Of a stretch of 64,000 nucleotides of DNA, positions 12,454 through 24,067 are shown in pieces. Below the pieces are notes generated by a model that ran no database searches, had not been told where the DNA came from, and worked only from the letters and a program-made list of their open reading frames with translations. Numbering within the stretch: position 1 is the stretch's first letter; each line of letters opens with the position of its first letter. This DNA is from Hordeum vulgare subsp. vulgare (lineage: Eukaryota; Streptophyta; Magnoliopsida; Poales; Poaceae), in NCBI RefSeq assembly GCF_904849725.1, contig NC_058524.1:354389823-354453822 (forward strand), read 5' to 3'. The position numbers were made by a program, and so were the translations under genes.

Positions 12454-14024
12454 TTGATACTTGTGATCTATGTTGGGTTTTCCGTAAAGAGGAACGGGTT
12501 ATCGCACATAATGCGGGTAAGTATTTCCCTTGATTAAGAAACCAAGGTTTATCGAACAAATAGGAATAGCATTCCTCAATCGTCTTCAGCAGCTTCACAC
12601 AAAAGAGAAAACAACTTGCACCCAACGCGGGGAAGAGGGTTGTCAATCCCCTTGATCTCGTTAGTTAAAAGCAAATGATGTGTGTAGATAATTGTAGGTA
12701 GTTGTGGCTTGCAAAATAAAATAAAAGACCAATAATAAAAGCAAGGAAATTATAAGTTTTCTGAATATATAAGTGAATAGGCCTGGGGGGCATAGTGTTC
12801 TCTAGTGGCATCTCTCATGGAAGCAACATATGGTGGGTAAATAAATTACTATTACGCAATTGATAGAAAAACGAATAGTTATGCGATTTTCACGACAATG
12901 ATCATGCGTATATAGGCACCATTTCCATAAGCAAATAGGCCAACTCCTGCCTGCACCTACTACTATTACTCCACCTATCTACCGCTATTCAGGATGCATA
13001 TAGAGTACTAAGTAAAACAAAGTAATGCTTGGAGAACAATGACATGATGTAGAAAAAGTAAACTCGACCAGTATGAATAAACCCCGACATTTTATACTTA
13101 GTGGCAGCAACACAAAGACGGAACTTGTCCCTTTCTGTCACTCGGATATAGAAACTCGCTAGGTTTAACCCACTACAATGCACCCCTCTCACTAAAGAAA
13201 GACCAACCTACTTGGCAAAAGCAATTCAATATATCAGAAATAATTATTAAGCTATGATGATCATGCAAATAAGAATCATAAAACTACGAGAAGACTCAAA
13301 TAATTTGCATGAATAATCTGAACATAAACCCACAATTCATCCGATCCTAACAAACACACGATACAAAAGAATTACATTAAATAGATCAAAGCGAACATGC
13401 GATGATCATTGTATTAAAGATCAAGAGAGATAGATAGCCATCTAGTTATAAACTACGGACCCAAAGGTGTGTGGTGAACTACTCACACTTCATCATGAGG
13501 GCACCGAGGTTGATGAAGGAGCCCTTCGTGATCGACCTCCCTCTGGCAGGGTGGAGGAATGGAGCTCCAGATGGGGTCACCATGGAACGGAGACTTGCGG
13601 CGGCGGAAAAACTGTTTGTGTATGATCTTCAGGGTTTCTAGATTATTTGTAAATTTATAGGCCAGAGAACAGGCTAGTGGGGCCATGGGGGCCTGTCAAG
13701 GCATCAAGGCATGGCCATCCCCCTTGTCGAGCCTTGTTGCCTTGGGGGCCCACGTGTGGCTTCATGTTTCCTCTCGAAGCTTCCAGGTCTTCCTTTGGTC
13801 CACAAAAAATCATACAAAAATTCATGGCAATTGGACTTTGTTTGATACTGAAAAGCTGAAAAATAAAAAACACGCAAACAATAGCAACTCGACTCGGCCC
13901 TGGGTTAATAGGTTAGTGCTCAGAAATAATATAAATTGGTGAATTATGACCCAAAAAGTATCCTAAGATGATAATATAACAGCATGGAACAATAAAAAAA
14001 ATATAGATACGTTGGACATGTATA
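12454..14024 (-). repeat. E2 5' LTR
   Basis: The U5 edge is TGATACTTG at 12454. The outer edge (about 14024) reads TAGATACGTTGGACATGTATA, a mutated form of the ...GATACGTTGGAGACGTATCA end seen intact in E4 (16811). The length is about 1.57 kb. A TATA-like CTATAAATTT (minus strand, 13660-13651) lies between GC-rich U3 and the leader. The LTR edge abuts E3, so no target duplication could be recognised with confidence. Confidence 0.8.
13653..13659 (-). promoter_or_regulatory. E2 LTR TATA box
   Basis: The minus strand reads GGCCTATAAATTTAC. It is placed as in other LTR promoters of this type, downstream of a GC-rich U3 block and upstream of a leader that begins about 30 nt later. Confidence 0.5.
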
Positions 14025-14765
14025 AACCCCTCGCGTGCGTTTGAAAACTTCCCCTAATCCAAAACATATGATCGTGATCATTGGGTCCGGATCAACCCCG
14101 AAATACCCAAAACCATCATCTCTTTCTCAATTGGACTCCTAACTTATTTATCTTGAATATCCAATTTAATCATAAGGTCTAAACCAAGTCTAATTTCCCT
14201 ATATGTAGTCCACCCACATACCAAATCTGCCAAACCATGGACCAACTCCCTAGTTTTCCTCACCCCTCCACCACCTTCTTCTTGGGATCCCCATCCCACC
14301 AACCACAACCATCCCATCTCCAGATCCATGTCCATCCAACCAGCACCTGAAGCCTCCATTTTCCTCCTATTTTTTCCAGCGACAACCAACCCCACTCCTC
14401 CTAGTTGCGGCTCTAAACCAACCGGATCATGCCCCCGCCCTTGTAGCCTGCTTGAGCTCCTCGGCCCGGTCCGCCATGGAAGACTAGGGCAGCACCATTA
14501 CTCCCCATGCCTTATCTCTTTTCCACCATCTCCTCTCTCATTAAGGGAGTCCGGGACTAAGGGGTCCTCAGGCCGCTTACCTATTTCCATGGGTCGGACT
14601 CCTGGGTCGTTCTATTATCATTATTGGACTCCAGATAAACCAGGTGATGTTGTATTCAAACCGGACTCTTCTGAAGACTTGGCATGCACTCCATGGCCAC
14701 GTGGTGATCGAAATGTTTCCTCCCTAATGTAACCAACATTGTGCAACCATAGCACACCATGTATC

Positions 14766-14773
14766 TATATAAA
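14766..14773 (+). promoter_or_regulatory. E3 LTR TATA box
   Basis: TATATAAA is followed by CCGGAGGG, then a transcribed-looking leader and a U5 with the AACATATGATCTTG segment. This is the clearest core promoter of the window. Confidence 0.7.
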
Positions 14774-14969
14774 CCGGAGGGCTTTAGTTCATAGGACAAG
14801 TTAAGTTTGCTACTCCTAGGGTTTATAGCACAACATATGATCTTGAGCTAGATCAACTCTGTACTTGATACTCCACCATCAATATAAACAAGAGTAGTAC
14901 GTAGGGTTTTACCACCATCAAGATGGCCCAAACCTGGGTAAACACCGTCTCCTTTATCTCTTGTTACCC

Positions 14970-15255
14970 ATCAATCCAAGATACACAGTTCGGACCCCCT
15001 ACTTGAGATCATCTGGTTTGACAACAACATTGGTTCTTTCATTGACAGTTGCACTGAATGATCATTAAAAGTATCAATAACTTGCTTTGTCACTAGCGAA
15101 GGCATAAGCACCAGGGATATCTTTGTCGCCGCCAACTCTCTGCATTCGACAGCATTGTTCCGCATGTCAAAGCAACTCGTCACCACGACAAGATATACGG
15201 GTTCGCCCCTTGCCATGGAATCAAGTTCGGTGACTTATATTACGTCGTTGATGCC
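14970..15255 (+). other. E3 leader and start of gag region
   Basis: Sequence after the likely LTR end (junction placed to within about 15 bases). It carries the family leader and the first, decayed part of the gag frame. It is interrupted at ATGCC (15251-15255) by E4; the copy of this duplication at 16812-16816 resumes the same sequence. Confidence 0.5.
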
Positions 15256-16811
15256 TGGTACGGTAACAAAAGTCCTTCATTGGCGCTAGGAATTCTTCTT
15301 GCTACTTCTCTTGTTTGCGTCGGTTTTTCTCTTGAAGAGGAAACGGTGATGCAGCACAGGAGCAGTTAGTATTACCCTCAATTTGAGAACCAAGGTATCG
15401 ATCCAGAAGGAGGGTCTCGTCAAGTCCAGAGTACCTGCGCAAACACAAACAAGCTTGCACCCAACGCTTCAAAGCGGTTGTCAATCACTTCAAGATTGTT
15501 TGCAAAGTGAGATCTGCAGGCGGAAAGTGCAACGAAGTAAAAAGTGTAAGGCTGAAAATATGGTGTGGAGTAGACCCGGGGGCCATAGTGTTCACTCGAG
15601 GCTTCTCTCAAAATAGCAAATATCACGGTGGGTGAACAAATTACTGTCGAGCAATTGATAAAACCGCGCAAAGTCATGACGATATCTAAGGCAATGATCA
15701 TACATATAGGCATCACGTCTGAGACAAGTAGACCGATACTTTCTGCATCTACTACTATTACTCCACACATCGACCGCTATCCAGCAAGCATCTAGTGTAT
15801 TGAGTACATGACGAAGAGAGTAACGCCTTAAGCAAGATGACATGATGTAGAGGGATAATCTCAAACCAATGCTGAAAACCCCATCTTTTTACCCTTGATG
15901 GCAACAACACGATGCGTGCCTCGCTACCCCTTCTGTCACCGGGTGAGGTCACCTCACGGTATGAACCCAAAACCAAGCACTTCTCCCATTGCAAGAATCA
16001 TAGATCTAGTTGGCCAAACAAAACCCACAACTCGAAGAGAATTACAAGGATATGAAATCATGCATAAGAGAGATCAGAAGAAACTCAAATAAGATTCATA
16101 GATAATCTGATCATAAATCCACAATTCATCGGATCTCTACAAACACACCGCAAACGAAGATTACGTCGGATAGATCTCCATGAAGATCATGGAGAACTTT
16201 GTATTGAAGATCCAAGAGAGAGAAGAAGCGATCTAGTTACTAGCTATGGACCCGTAGGTCTATGGTGAACTACTCACGCATCATCTGAGAGGTCATGGTG
16301 TTGATGAAGAAGCCCTCCGTGTCCGAATCCCCCCTCCGGCAGGGCACCAGAACATGCCCCAGATGGGATCTTGCGAAGACAGAAGATTGCGGTGGCGGAA
16401 AAGTACTTTCGATGATCTCCTGATTTTTTTGGGATTTTTAGGGAATATATGGGCGCAACCCCTAGGGCAGAGGGCGCCCAGGGGGCCCACAAGCCTGTGG
16501 GCCGCGGCCTTCTCCCCTGGCCGCGGGGTGGGGGCTTGTGGGGCCCCTGAGGCCCCCCTGCTTTGGCTCTCAAGCTTCCCAATCTTCTTCCGTTACGGAA
16601 AAAATCTTTTCGGAGATTTTCTTCCGTTTTGATTGTCTTTCAAAATCTCCTCTGAAAAGGGTCAAAAACATGGAAAAACAGGAACTGGCACTTGGCACTG
16701 AGTTAATAAGTTAGTCCCAAAAAATATATAAAAGGCATGCAAAACATCCAAAGTTTGACAAGATAATAGCATGAAACCATCAAAAATTATAGATACGTTG
16801 GAGACGTATCA
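15256..16811 (-). mobile_element. E4: solo LTR in E3
   Basis: A single LTR of 1556 bp with perfect duplication ATGCC on both sides (15251-15255 and 16812-16816). The right edge ...TTGGAGACGTATCA and the body (for example the GC-rich promoter block 16440-16560) match the E2-type LTR. The left edge is odd: it begins TGGTACGG and includes about 55 extra bases with TGGCGCTA (minus strand TAGCGCCA), which looks like the first part of a tRNA-Asp primer site. The U5 end therefore seems to lie beyond the usual LTR boundary. Confidence 0.85.
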
Positions 16812-16812
16812 A

Positions 16813-17378
16813 TGCCCAAAGCGATTTGGCCCTTGCTGGGATCTCGGCTTCGTAGAAGAGCCAGAAAATTCCGAAGCCTTGACTTTGGGTCCCCTCCTCG
16901 ACATTGTGTCCGGGACTGTGCCTACTTCGGATCCGGCCATAAGTACAGATCTCACCATTGCGCTCAGGAATCAGGGGTTAACCCTGTCCGAGCACACCCT
17001 CTGTGTTGACGCACCGGTAATCAACTCTGTCGAAGGCCCGAGACCTAGTCCGACCGATCTCTTATTGTCATACAAAACGCTGGCCCAGATCCGGACCATG
17101 GAAATATCGGACATCCCGGCCATGATCTACGATCTATCCGGCTTCGAGCTCGGACACATGGAACTTTATTTCCCACCCACCTCCCACTTAGTAGCCACTA
17201 TCGATGACTTAATCGATATGTTGGACTCCTCTTCGGAGGAGGACAAAGACATATTTATAGATGTCAATACATCGTCTCCTCCCGCGACGGGGTGATGGAA
17301 CGCCACCTCCACTTATGATGTGTACATGGTGGACACCCCTAAGGACGACAACGCCACAGGGAAGAGCGATCACAATAC
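16813..17378 (+). pseudogene. E3 gag-like fragment
   Basis: An open frame of about 160 codons runs from the right side of E4, includes PTDLLLSYKTLAQIRTMEIS and PAMIYDLSGFELGHMELYFP, then an acidic run SSSEEDKD. It meets a TGA at 17293-17295 and continues in the same frame as TYDVYMVDTPKDD to the E5 junction. It is probably the N-terminal part of Gag of the E3 family. The upstream side is separated by E4 and has a stop in the matching frame, so the gene is dead. No catalytic motif is present. The identification rests on position after a gypsy leader and on composition, so confidence is moderate. Confidence 0.5.
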
Positions 17379-17929
17379 TGTAACAACCCGGAACCGACAC
17401 CCTAGAAGATTCCCTTTTTATTTCGTTATCACCGTGTGATTTATTTAATTGTCTCATTCATCATTGCATCATGTGCATCAGCCGCATTGCATTAGCACTT
17501 TGTTGTCGTTATTTTTTCCAAAACTTGCATCCTTTATTAGTTGTCGGTTCTCTCCATTCTCGTCGACGACCGTTTCGGGACTAACCACACACGCACGCAC
17601 TCACGACATCATTTAATTAATGTTTTTCAAAGTATGTATAAAAAATTATAATGGGTTGAAAGTGGGAGTGCGGACTTATCTTAATGTAGGTAGACCACGT
17701 GCCAAATTTTGTCACATTCGGAGGTCGTTTCATACACGTACCGTTAAACATATAGAGGCACTATAGCCGATCAAATTGTCGGACGTTTCGGTTTGTAAAA
17801 ATCCTATCACGGACCAAAACCTTCTCTCTCATCCGCACCTAACCCATCTACACAACCCACCACAGCCCATCTAGCAAACCCCGTGACCGGATCCCTGTGA
17901 TCACGATCGGAGGGCTCGAATCGGTGCTA

Positions 17930-17948
17930 CCCCCCCCCCCCCCCCCCC
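17930..17948 (+). repeat. Poly-C tract (19 C)
   Basis: An uninterrupted run of 19 C lies about 25 bases upstream of the TATA box in the first E5 LTR. The matching place in the other E5 LTR (about 62722-62731) has only a short C run. Confidence 0.9.
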
Positions 17949-17972
17949 GCCTCCTAGACCTAGTTGCCCCGC

Positions 17973-17980
17973 TATATAAA
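17973..17980 (+). promoter_or_regulatory. E5 5' LTR TATA box
   Basis: GCTATATAAAGGAAGTTACC is conserved in the right LTR at 62749. It is placed before a GC-rich leader as expected for U3/R. Confidence 0.7.
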
Positions 17981-19664
17981 GGAAGTTACCCAACCTGCGT
18001 CTAGCCTAAGCCTACTCTTGCATCATTTTCCGTGCAGCCGCTAGCCTCCCCAGCTGGTGATAGGCAGTGCCTCCCACCTCCAGCTGCCATAGCTCGCGAA
18101 AACCTAGATCAGGGCCCGAGAAAGCCCATCTGAGCCTGAGTGGTGCCGCCGCCTCCTAGCGCATGGAGCGGAGCTCCCATGGCTCCCCGTGCATGAGCTC
18201 CCTCTCCTTGATGTCGACCCCATCGGAGGAGCCGCATGCCACAACTGTCATGGATGTGCCTCGCTGCTTCCCATGCCAACCACCATGGCCTCAAGCACCA
18301 CCGGCTGCGATGGTAACTCGAGCCCGCAGCTCGTTGCCTCGCCTCGCCCGTCGGGCCTTGCTGTTAAATGGAGCTGCCTCCACGACCCTCAGATCCAGTT
18401 GAGATCGAGTCCCACTAGCCAGATCTGGCCTTCCCCCTCCTAACGTTCACTCCAAGCCGCCAATCTTCCATGGCCTCCTGCATCGTGCAGAATCACAAGG
18501 CAAGCAATGCCCAACCACCGCTCGCGCGAGTGTGGGCCACCAGGAGCGCCAGGCCTAACTCCTGCTTCGCCCAAGCCTAGTGCGTCCTGAGGACTACCGC
18601 GCCGACTGACCACACGTGGGTCTCGCCATCCCTACTCGGCTCATCCTCCCGAAGCCCCCATGGCCTTGGGCCGCGAGGTGAGCTCCGCCTCGCTATGCCC
18701 TGCCCCGGGCACATTTTGGTTATCCAACGCCTATGCACCATTGGGTCAGTCAAATTTGGCTCGTTTCGGTTTTTTATGTCACCGTGAATTTGTCTATTAT
18801 TGGAGGATTTACAAAATTGCAGAATAGTCCCTCAAGTGTATGCATTTAATAACTTCAGAACTGTGCATCAGACTAAAATGATTTCAACGTGTAAAATGTT
18901 TTCGAATTTTATGTAGATTCACAATATCCAATTTTCGTGCATGTGTAAAATGTTTAAACCTGTTGTTCATTCTGATTTTCATTATGCCATGTTAATTTTT
19001 TTAATTCATAACTAAATAATCATAGTTGTGACTTAAATAAATGTGGGGACCCTGACTTACGAGTCGAGATCGCCGAATGAATATGCTCAGTGATCCCACA
19101 GATCAATGCTCACCGAACACACAGATACTGAATATTCAGAGTCTTACATCCAAGTACCGAATTATTACATCACATGACTGAATGGTCAAGTTCACATGGT
19201 ACTGCCTATAAGGCTAAATCACACGGATACAACTAGTAGCGGAAATATTAGGGCTATGAGGGTGCCCATGCCACGAGCCTACACCAACATGCATTCTGAC
19301 CTGTAAGCGTCGTAGTTCGCATGGGCGTCTCCGAAGACATACTCTTCAACAAACTCCGGTCCTCCCATGTCTGGTCAATAATATAACCAGTGGCAACCCA
19401 ATGAGTACTTTTGACTGTACTCGCAAACAGCCCATGATATGAACAATGCAAGTGAAGGATAACAATAATATGCATCTTTGGTGGATAATAACTTCACGGT
19501 AAATAAACATGATCATGTGTGTGCATCATAACTAGATGTTGTTTTGAAGAACAGGTTACAAATATCAATATATCTGTCGAGGGCTGAACACTCCGGGTTC
19601 AGCCTATATACCAAGTCACCAAACTTGGTCATATCAACTCTTTCATATTAACAGCACACTCACT

Positions 19665-19687
19665 CACACACACACACACACACACAC
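19665..19687 (+). repeat. (CA)n microsatellite in E6 3' LTR
   Basis: About 11 CA units; the matching tract in the other LTR (49068-49082) has about 7, so the tract has changed length since insertion. Confidence 0.9.
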
Positions 19688-21572
19688 TTGGTTTATGCGG
19701 AAATGACTGGACGTAGTTTAAGCAGGATTACCCAACTGTCCTTAACCGTGGACACGGCTATTCGAATACTTTTACACTCTGTAGAGGTAGTACGGTGGAC
19801 CCACGAGATCCGGGAAACTTCCGTGTAATCCATGACTCGCGGTATATAACATACCCGAGGTAAGTACTCGATCAATGCCTTTCCCCTGACGATACTAGAC
19901 AAAGAGGTCCACTTGATTTGTACCCAGCCCACATGTTGTACGTCTTACGAGCATCGACTCTGGACAGTATCAACAATGCGGGGACCAACAGTGTGCCTGG
20001 AGCATGTAAAAATGACATAGTCGCCTTACCTGGCACGACCCCATCACGAGAGTCACCACACATCGCTCCCGCCACTAGTAATGTGGCTCTTTGCTAGCAT
20101 CGACCAGAGTAATCAACAAAACCCCATCCCATAAAGGGGCAACGTGGTCGTACAGGTAAGGTTGGGACTGTCGACACATCATAAATCTAATCCCATTTCC
20201 GAAACCATACACACTCAAAATACCCGGTGCACCACTTCAGCAAAAGTGGCGACCTAACTCATCATCACCCTCGGGCATTACTCGCACCCGACAGGGTTTT
20301 CATAAACCTTTGATTTATACCATCATTATGCTCATGCTACAATGCTTAGCTCTACTTTTCAACATGATATTAGCGTGACCCTCATGGGTGGTAGGATCAT
20401 GCTCAAAATGCAAGTGCTCCTGAGTAGCCATCTGTAACATCACTTCAATGATTTACCGATGCTTATGATCACATGCAACGGAAATATTTGCTACGCTAGC
20501 ATGCAATATAACATATGCTCAACATGGTCAAAGGGTTGCTTGCCTTGGTCTGGTAGGTATCCCGGGTCTTCGAGGTCTTCCGCTCCAATTTCTTCGTCAC
20601 ACGGGTTTTCTATCGCCGTAGTAAATAAATGCAATAAGTAGCTCACTCCAAAACAGATCACGAAATCACTTTAAAAAGTTGTTTAATTCTGATAAATCCA
20701 TACTGTTATTTCAAAAATATTTGTCTTTCGTATTAGTGAAATACTATATATAAAATCCATATAACGGAAGCAAAACTATTCCGATTTAACCATTTTTATT
20801 ATAATAAAATAGAATAGTTGTTGCAAAAACTACTTCAATGGTTCTGTTAAATACTACATGTTTTTAGAAAAATAACAGTAAAAAATCATATTATTTCACT
20901 AGTTAAATCTTTTTACAAAAATCATTGAAATCAAGTTTTAAAATAAAAATAAAAGGGCTACAGCCCTTGGCCTAGCTTGGCCTGGGACTAGGCCGGCCCA
21001 ATGGCCAGCCAACTTGCCTGCCCAGGCGTACGCGCCGTCACGTTTGAACCTGACAAGCGGGCCCTTACGGTCAGTGGCTACGGGCAGCGAGGGAGAGAGA
21101 GATGGGCCACCGACAGGTAGGGCACACCTGTCGGGGTCATCTCCTACCTCTGGCTAGAGAGGAGGAGGAGCACGTTGGCGTGGCAACCAACATCCTCGGG
21201 CCCTAATGACGGCAGAAATGGGTACGACTCGTCATCGCCTACCTGCTGGTGGTCAAGTTGAAGGCGGAGGGGCTTAGGTTCACCGGGGACGAGGTAGCCG
21301 CGGTGGTGGGGTTTTGGGTGAAGGTGGAGGTTGTAGCTACGGTCACGGATTTGCTCGGGGAACAGGGGGAAAGCTTCCTGGGGTCATGGGGAGTGCTTTG
21401 GTGGGCAGAGGGATGCGAGAGCCGACGTGTAGCCGGAGATCGACCGAAGATCCGAGGCATAGGGGCCTCAGTTGATCTTGAGCACCGGGGCTCTGCTTGC
21501 TTACTGGGTGGCTAGGGAGGTGATTGGGGTCTTGGTGAGGTGGAGCGATGGGTTCTAGAGCGACGGGAGGGG

Positions 21573-21581
21573 CTATTTGTA
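21573..21581 (-). promoter_or_regulatory. E6 3' LTR TATA-like box
   Basis: The minus strand reads GGCCTACAAATAGCCCC, a TATA variant followed by a GC-rich leader. The same site is kept in the 5' LTR at 50968-50976. Confidence 0.5.
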
Positions 21582-23119
21582 GGCCCGTGACGGTGAGCCG
21601 ATTCAGGAGCGTTGCTAATCCACCGTGGCGTGCATGGGGGTGCAGAGAGAGGCTAGGGTCAAAACCATGGTCTCAGGACATGGTTTTGGATCAAGGAGGG
21701 TCCCTGAGGGCTTCCTGATGCAGAGGGGTTGTCGGGGGAGAGGAGAGACACCGTGGGGAGGCTGGAACTAGCCGAGGGAGTCTCCCCTACCTATGTTGCT
21801 CTCTGTAGCGCGCCTAGAGCGCAGTTTTGGCATGCCATGGCATGCTAGTGCACTCTGGGGTGCCTTGGATATGTCTAGCATGTCCTGGGCACTGGCTTGG
21901 AGATGCCTAGCCGCTGGAATCCCGTGGAGTCTCGGCTGATCAAAGAGGGACAAGAAACAGGTGCTGTCAGCCTTGGGCTGAAGCTCAAATTGGGGATTTT
22001 GGCTTATTTACTTTGAACTAGAGAGGGGCCACTTGACTCGAGTTAGGCATTGATGTCAGACACCTAATCTATAAGTTTGGGAGAAAGGGATTGGGTTTAG
22101 CTAAGGTTAGGAGGGGTTTTACCCAACTGTCAGAAGGTGCTCGACAGTGGTTTGGGGTGGATGCACCCCACCACTGGCCATGCAACTTAACAGGATTGGG
22201 TTTGGTGCTAAAACAAGAGGTTTCACCAAGTTTGAGCTCCATTGGACAAGTTTAGCTTTGTATACTTGAAAACATCACCAAATGACCAGATCTGTTCCTT
22301 CCAAAGAGAGTGTGGGCAAAACAAGTCCTACAAATCCAATTTTTGGCATGGAGTCCTCATTTGAGGTGTCAAGCACTCCTGCAAAGTTTCGGCTTCAAAG
22401 GATAAAATTTTCTATGTAGAGTTGCTCTATCTTCATACTGGACAGAAGGGGTTTTCCAATTACTTGGTGACCTTAATCACCTTGGATCAAGGTGAACTTT
22501 TATATGGGCACCAAATATGGTTTAGGGATACCAGTGGAATTTTCTTCGAATTTATTGAGAATATTTCCTTTGAAAATATTTCAAAAAGTCAAAATAGGCA
22601 GAAAGGGTTTTCAGGGTTTTACTCAAATAATAATAATATAAATAGGGGTTGTAAATCTTATATATGGAAAATATATGTCCTTTTGATTATCTCCAAATTT
22701 TCTCAGATTTTTCTAAGGTAGAAAAGTATTTTTTCCATATAGGAATATCATTTCTCGCCTCAGAAATGGACATGCAAATAAAATAGGAAAATAATTCATA
22801 AAATAATTATTTTATGGTTTTGGTGAACTAAAATGGTGCTAGAACCAGATCATAAACTTTGGTAAGAACACTCCTTGCCATCAAGGACTTGTAGTGCAAC
22901 CCAAAGCAGGGTTTTGAATTGACCAGAAATAAGAAAAAGGGTTTTGAAAATAATTGGGTCATGAGAATTGGGGTTTTTGATATCACACACTCAAGCATTC
23001 AAGCATACAATGGCAATCATGGCAATCTCAACATTAGTTTTGAAAAAGTTTTAATAGCTCTGATTTTTCAATTAGAAAAAAAGTGATAGTGAAAACAGGG
23101 TGTGACAAACCTATCCTCC

Positions 23120-24062
23120 TAAGCTAGGTGCTAAAAAGGTACGGAAACTCAGATCGGAGATAGTCTTCATGTTCCTAGGTTGCTTTTGCTTCGGTGTGGT
23201 TGCTCCACTAAACCTTGAAATACTTGATGGTGTATCTTCTGGTGCAATGCTCTGCTTCGTCCAGGATGCGGATCAGCTTCTCACGATAAGTGAGATCTGG
23301 TTGGAGGTCGATGGCCTCATGGTCGATGTCCTTATAAAGATCGGGACGGTTTGGCGTTTGAAGACACTTCCAAAGTTGGGACACGTGGAAGACGTGTGCA
23401 TACCCGAAAGTTCCGGTAGTAGCTCCAATTGGTAAGCAACTTCTCCACGCCTTGTCGTGATCTTAAAAGGTCTAATGAACCTTGGAGCAAGTTTCCCGTT
23501 GATGTGGAAACGCTTGGTTCCCTTGAGAGGTGTGACGCGGAGGTACACTTGGTCTCCGGGAACGAACTCCACATCTCTGCGGTGAGAATCCGCATAGCTC
23601 TTCTGTGGCGACTTGGCTGCCTTTAGGTTTTCTCGAACAAGTTGCAGCTTATCTTCTACTTCTTGCAGAACTTCCAGCCCGAAAATCAATCCTTCACCAG
23701 CTTCGGACCAGTTGAGCGGAGTGCGACACTTCCGTCCGTACAACAATTCTAATGGGGCCATTTGGAGACTGGACTGGTAGTTGTTGTTGTATGAGAACTC
23801 AGTGAACCGCAGACAGTCTTCCCATTTGGCACCATGCGCCAAGACACAAGCGCGGAGCATATCTTTGAGTATCTGGTTTACTCTCTTCGTGTGTCCGCCC
23901 GTCTGTGGGTGGAAAGTGGTGCTGAAAGAGAGTTTGGTGCCGAGGGCTTCTTGGAACTTCTTCCTGAATCTTGAGGTGAACTGCGTGCCTCGGTCAGACG
24001 CAATCTCCTTGGGAACTCCATGAAGGCTCACAATATGTTCAATGTAGAGGCTAGCCAACTTG
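23120..24062 (-). pseudogene. E6 integrase C-terminal half and chromodomain remnant
   Basis: This is the second half of the E6 integrase, separated from the first half (34233 onward) by E7. It starts DKLASLYIEHIVSLHGVPK, has the second catalytic Asp in SDRGTQF (about 23995), then FHPQTGGHTKRVNQ, in which the catalytic Glu 35 residues later is Lys. A GPY/F-type module follows (GKLAPRFIRPFKI, about 23460), then a frameshift near 23400. The remnant chromodomain about 23300-23135 shows RILDEAEHCTRRYTIKYF and EHEDYLRSEFP, with two in-frame stops. In intact chromoviruses the chromodomain guides insertion into heterochromatin. This copy cannot be active. Confidence 0.88.
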
Positions 24063-24067
24063 TCGCC

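Larger units (their letters stand above)
8971..14024 (-). mobile_element. E2: non-autonomous Athila-type LTR retrotransposon, 5' part
   Basis: On the minus strand: 5' LTR (14024 to 12454), primer site (12443-12426), one decayed ORF of unknown function (12314 to 11478) and a long non-coding 3' region (11477 to 8971), where E1 inserted. The rest of E2 and its 3' LTR must lie left of the window. No gag, protease, RT or integrase is recognisable. From memory this layout and ORF are typical of abundant Triticeae elements of Sabrina/WHAM type; the exact family name is uncertain. Confidence 0.75.
14025..17378 (+). mobile_element. E3: Ty3/gypsy element, LTR 3' part and gag start
   Basis: On the plus strand the partial LTR (from about 14025) has a clear promoter (TATATAAACCGGAGGG at 14766) and a U5 ending near 14970, followed by a leader with ACACAGTTCGGACCCCC and a gag-like frame. 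The 5' end is lost at the E2 junction. The interior is split by solo LTR E4 (15256-16811), and the element is cut at 17378 by E5. From memory the leader and promoter match a common Triticeae gypsy family, but I do not name it. Confidence 0.7.
17379..19041 (+). repeat. E5 5' LTR, first part
   Basis: It aligns to 62165-63788 throughout, for example TTTTCCAAAACTTGCATCC and CGTTTCGGGAC-type segments, with roughly one difference per seven bases. It contains a TATA box (17973) and a GC-rich leader (18030-18720). It is cut by E6 at ATAAA (19037-19041). Confidence 0.9.
19042..23107 (-). repeat. E6 3' LTR (4066 bp)
   Basis: It begins TGTGGGGACC and ends GGGTGTGACA on the plus strand and aligns to 48449-52637 throughout. 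In the first 285 bases I count about 30 differences. It carries a (CA)n tract (19665-19687) and a TATA-like site (21573). The GC-rich part 20960-21960 gives long random frames that I do not call genes. Confidence 0.92.

Noticed and set aside
14328..14732. 134-codon Pro/Ser-rich ORF on the plus strand
   Set aside because: It lies in U3 of the E3 LTR, upstream of the TATA box at 14766, with no motif or family likeness.
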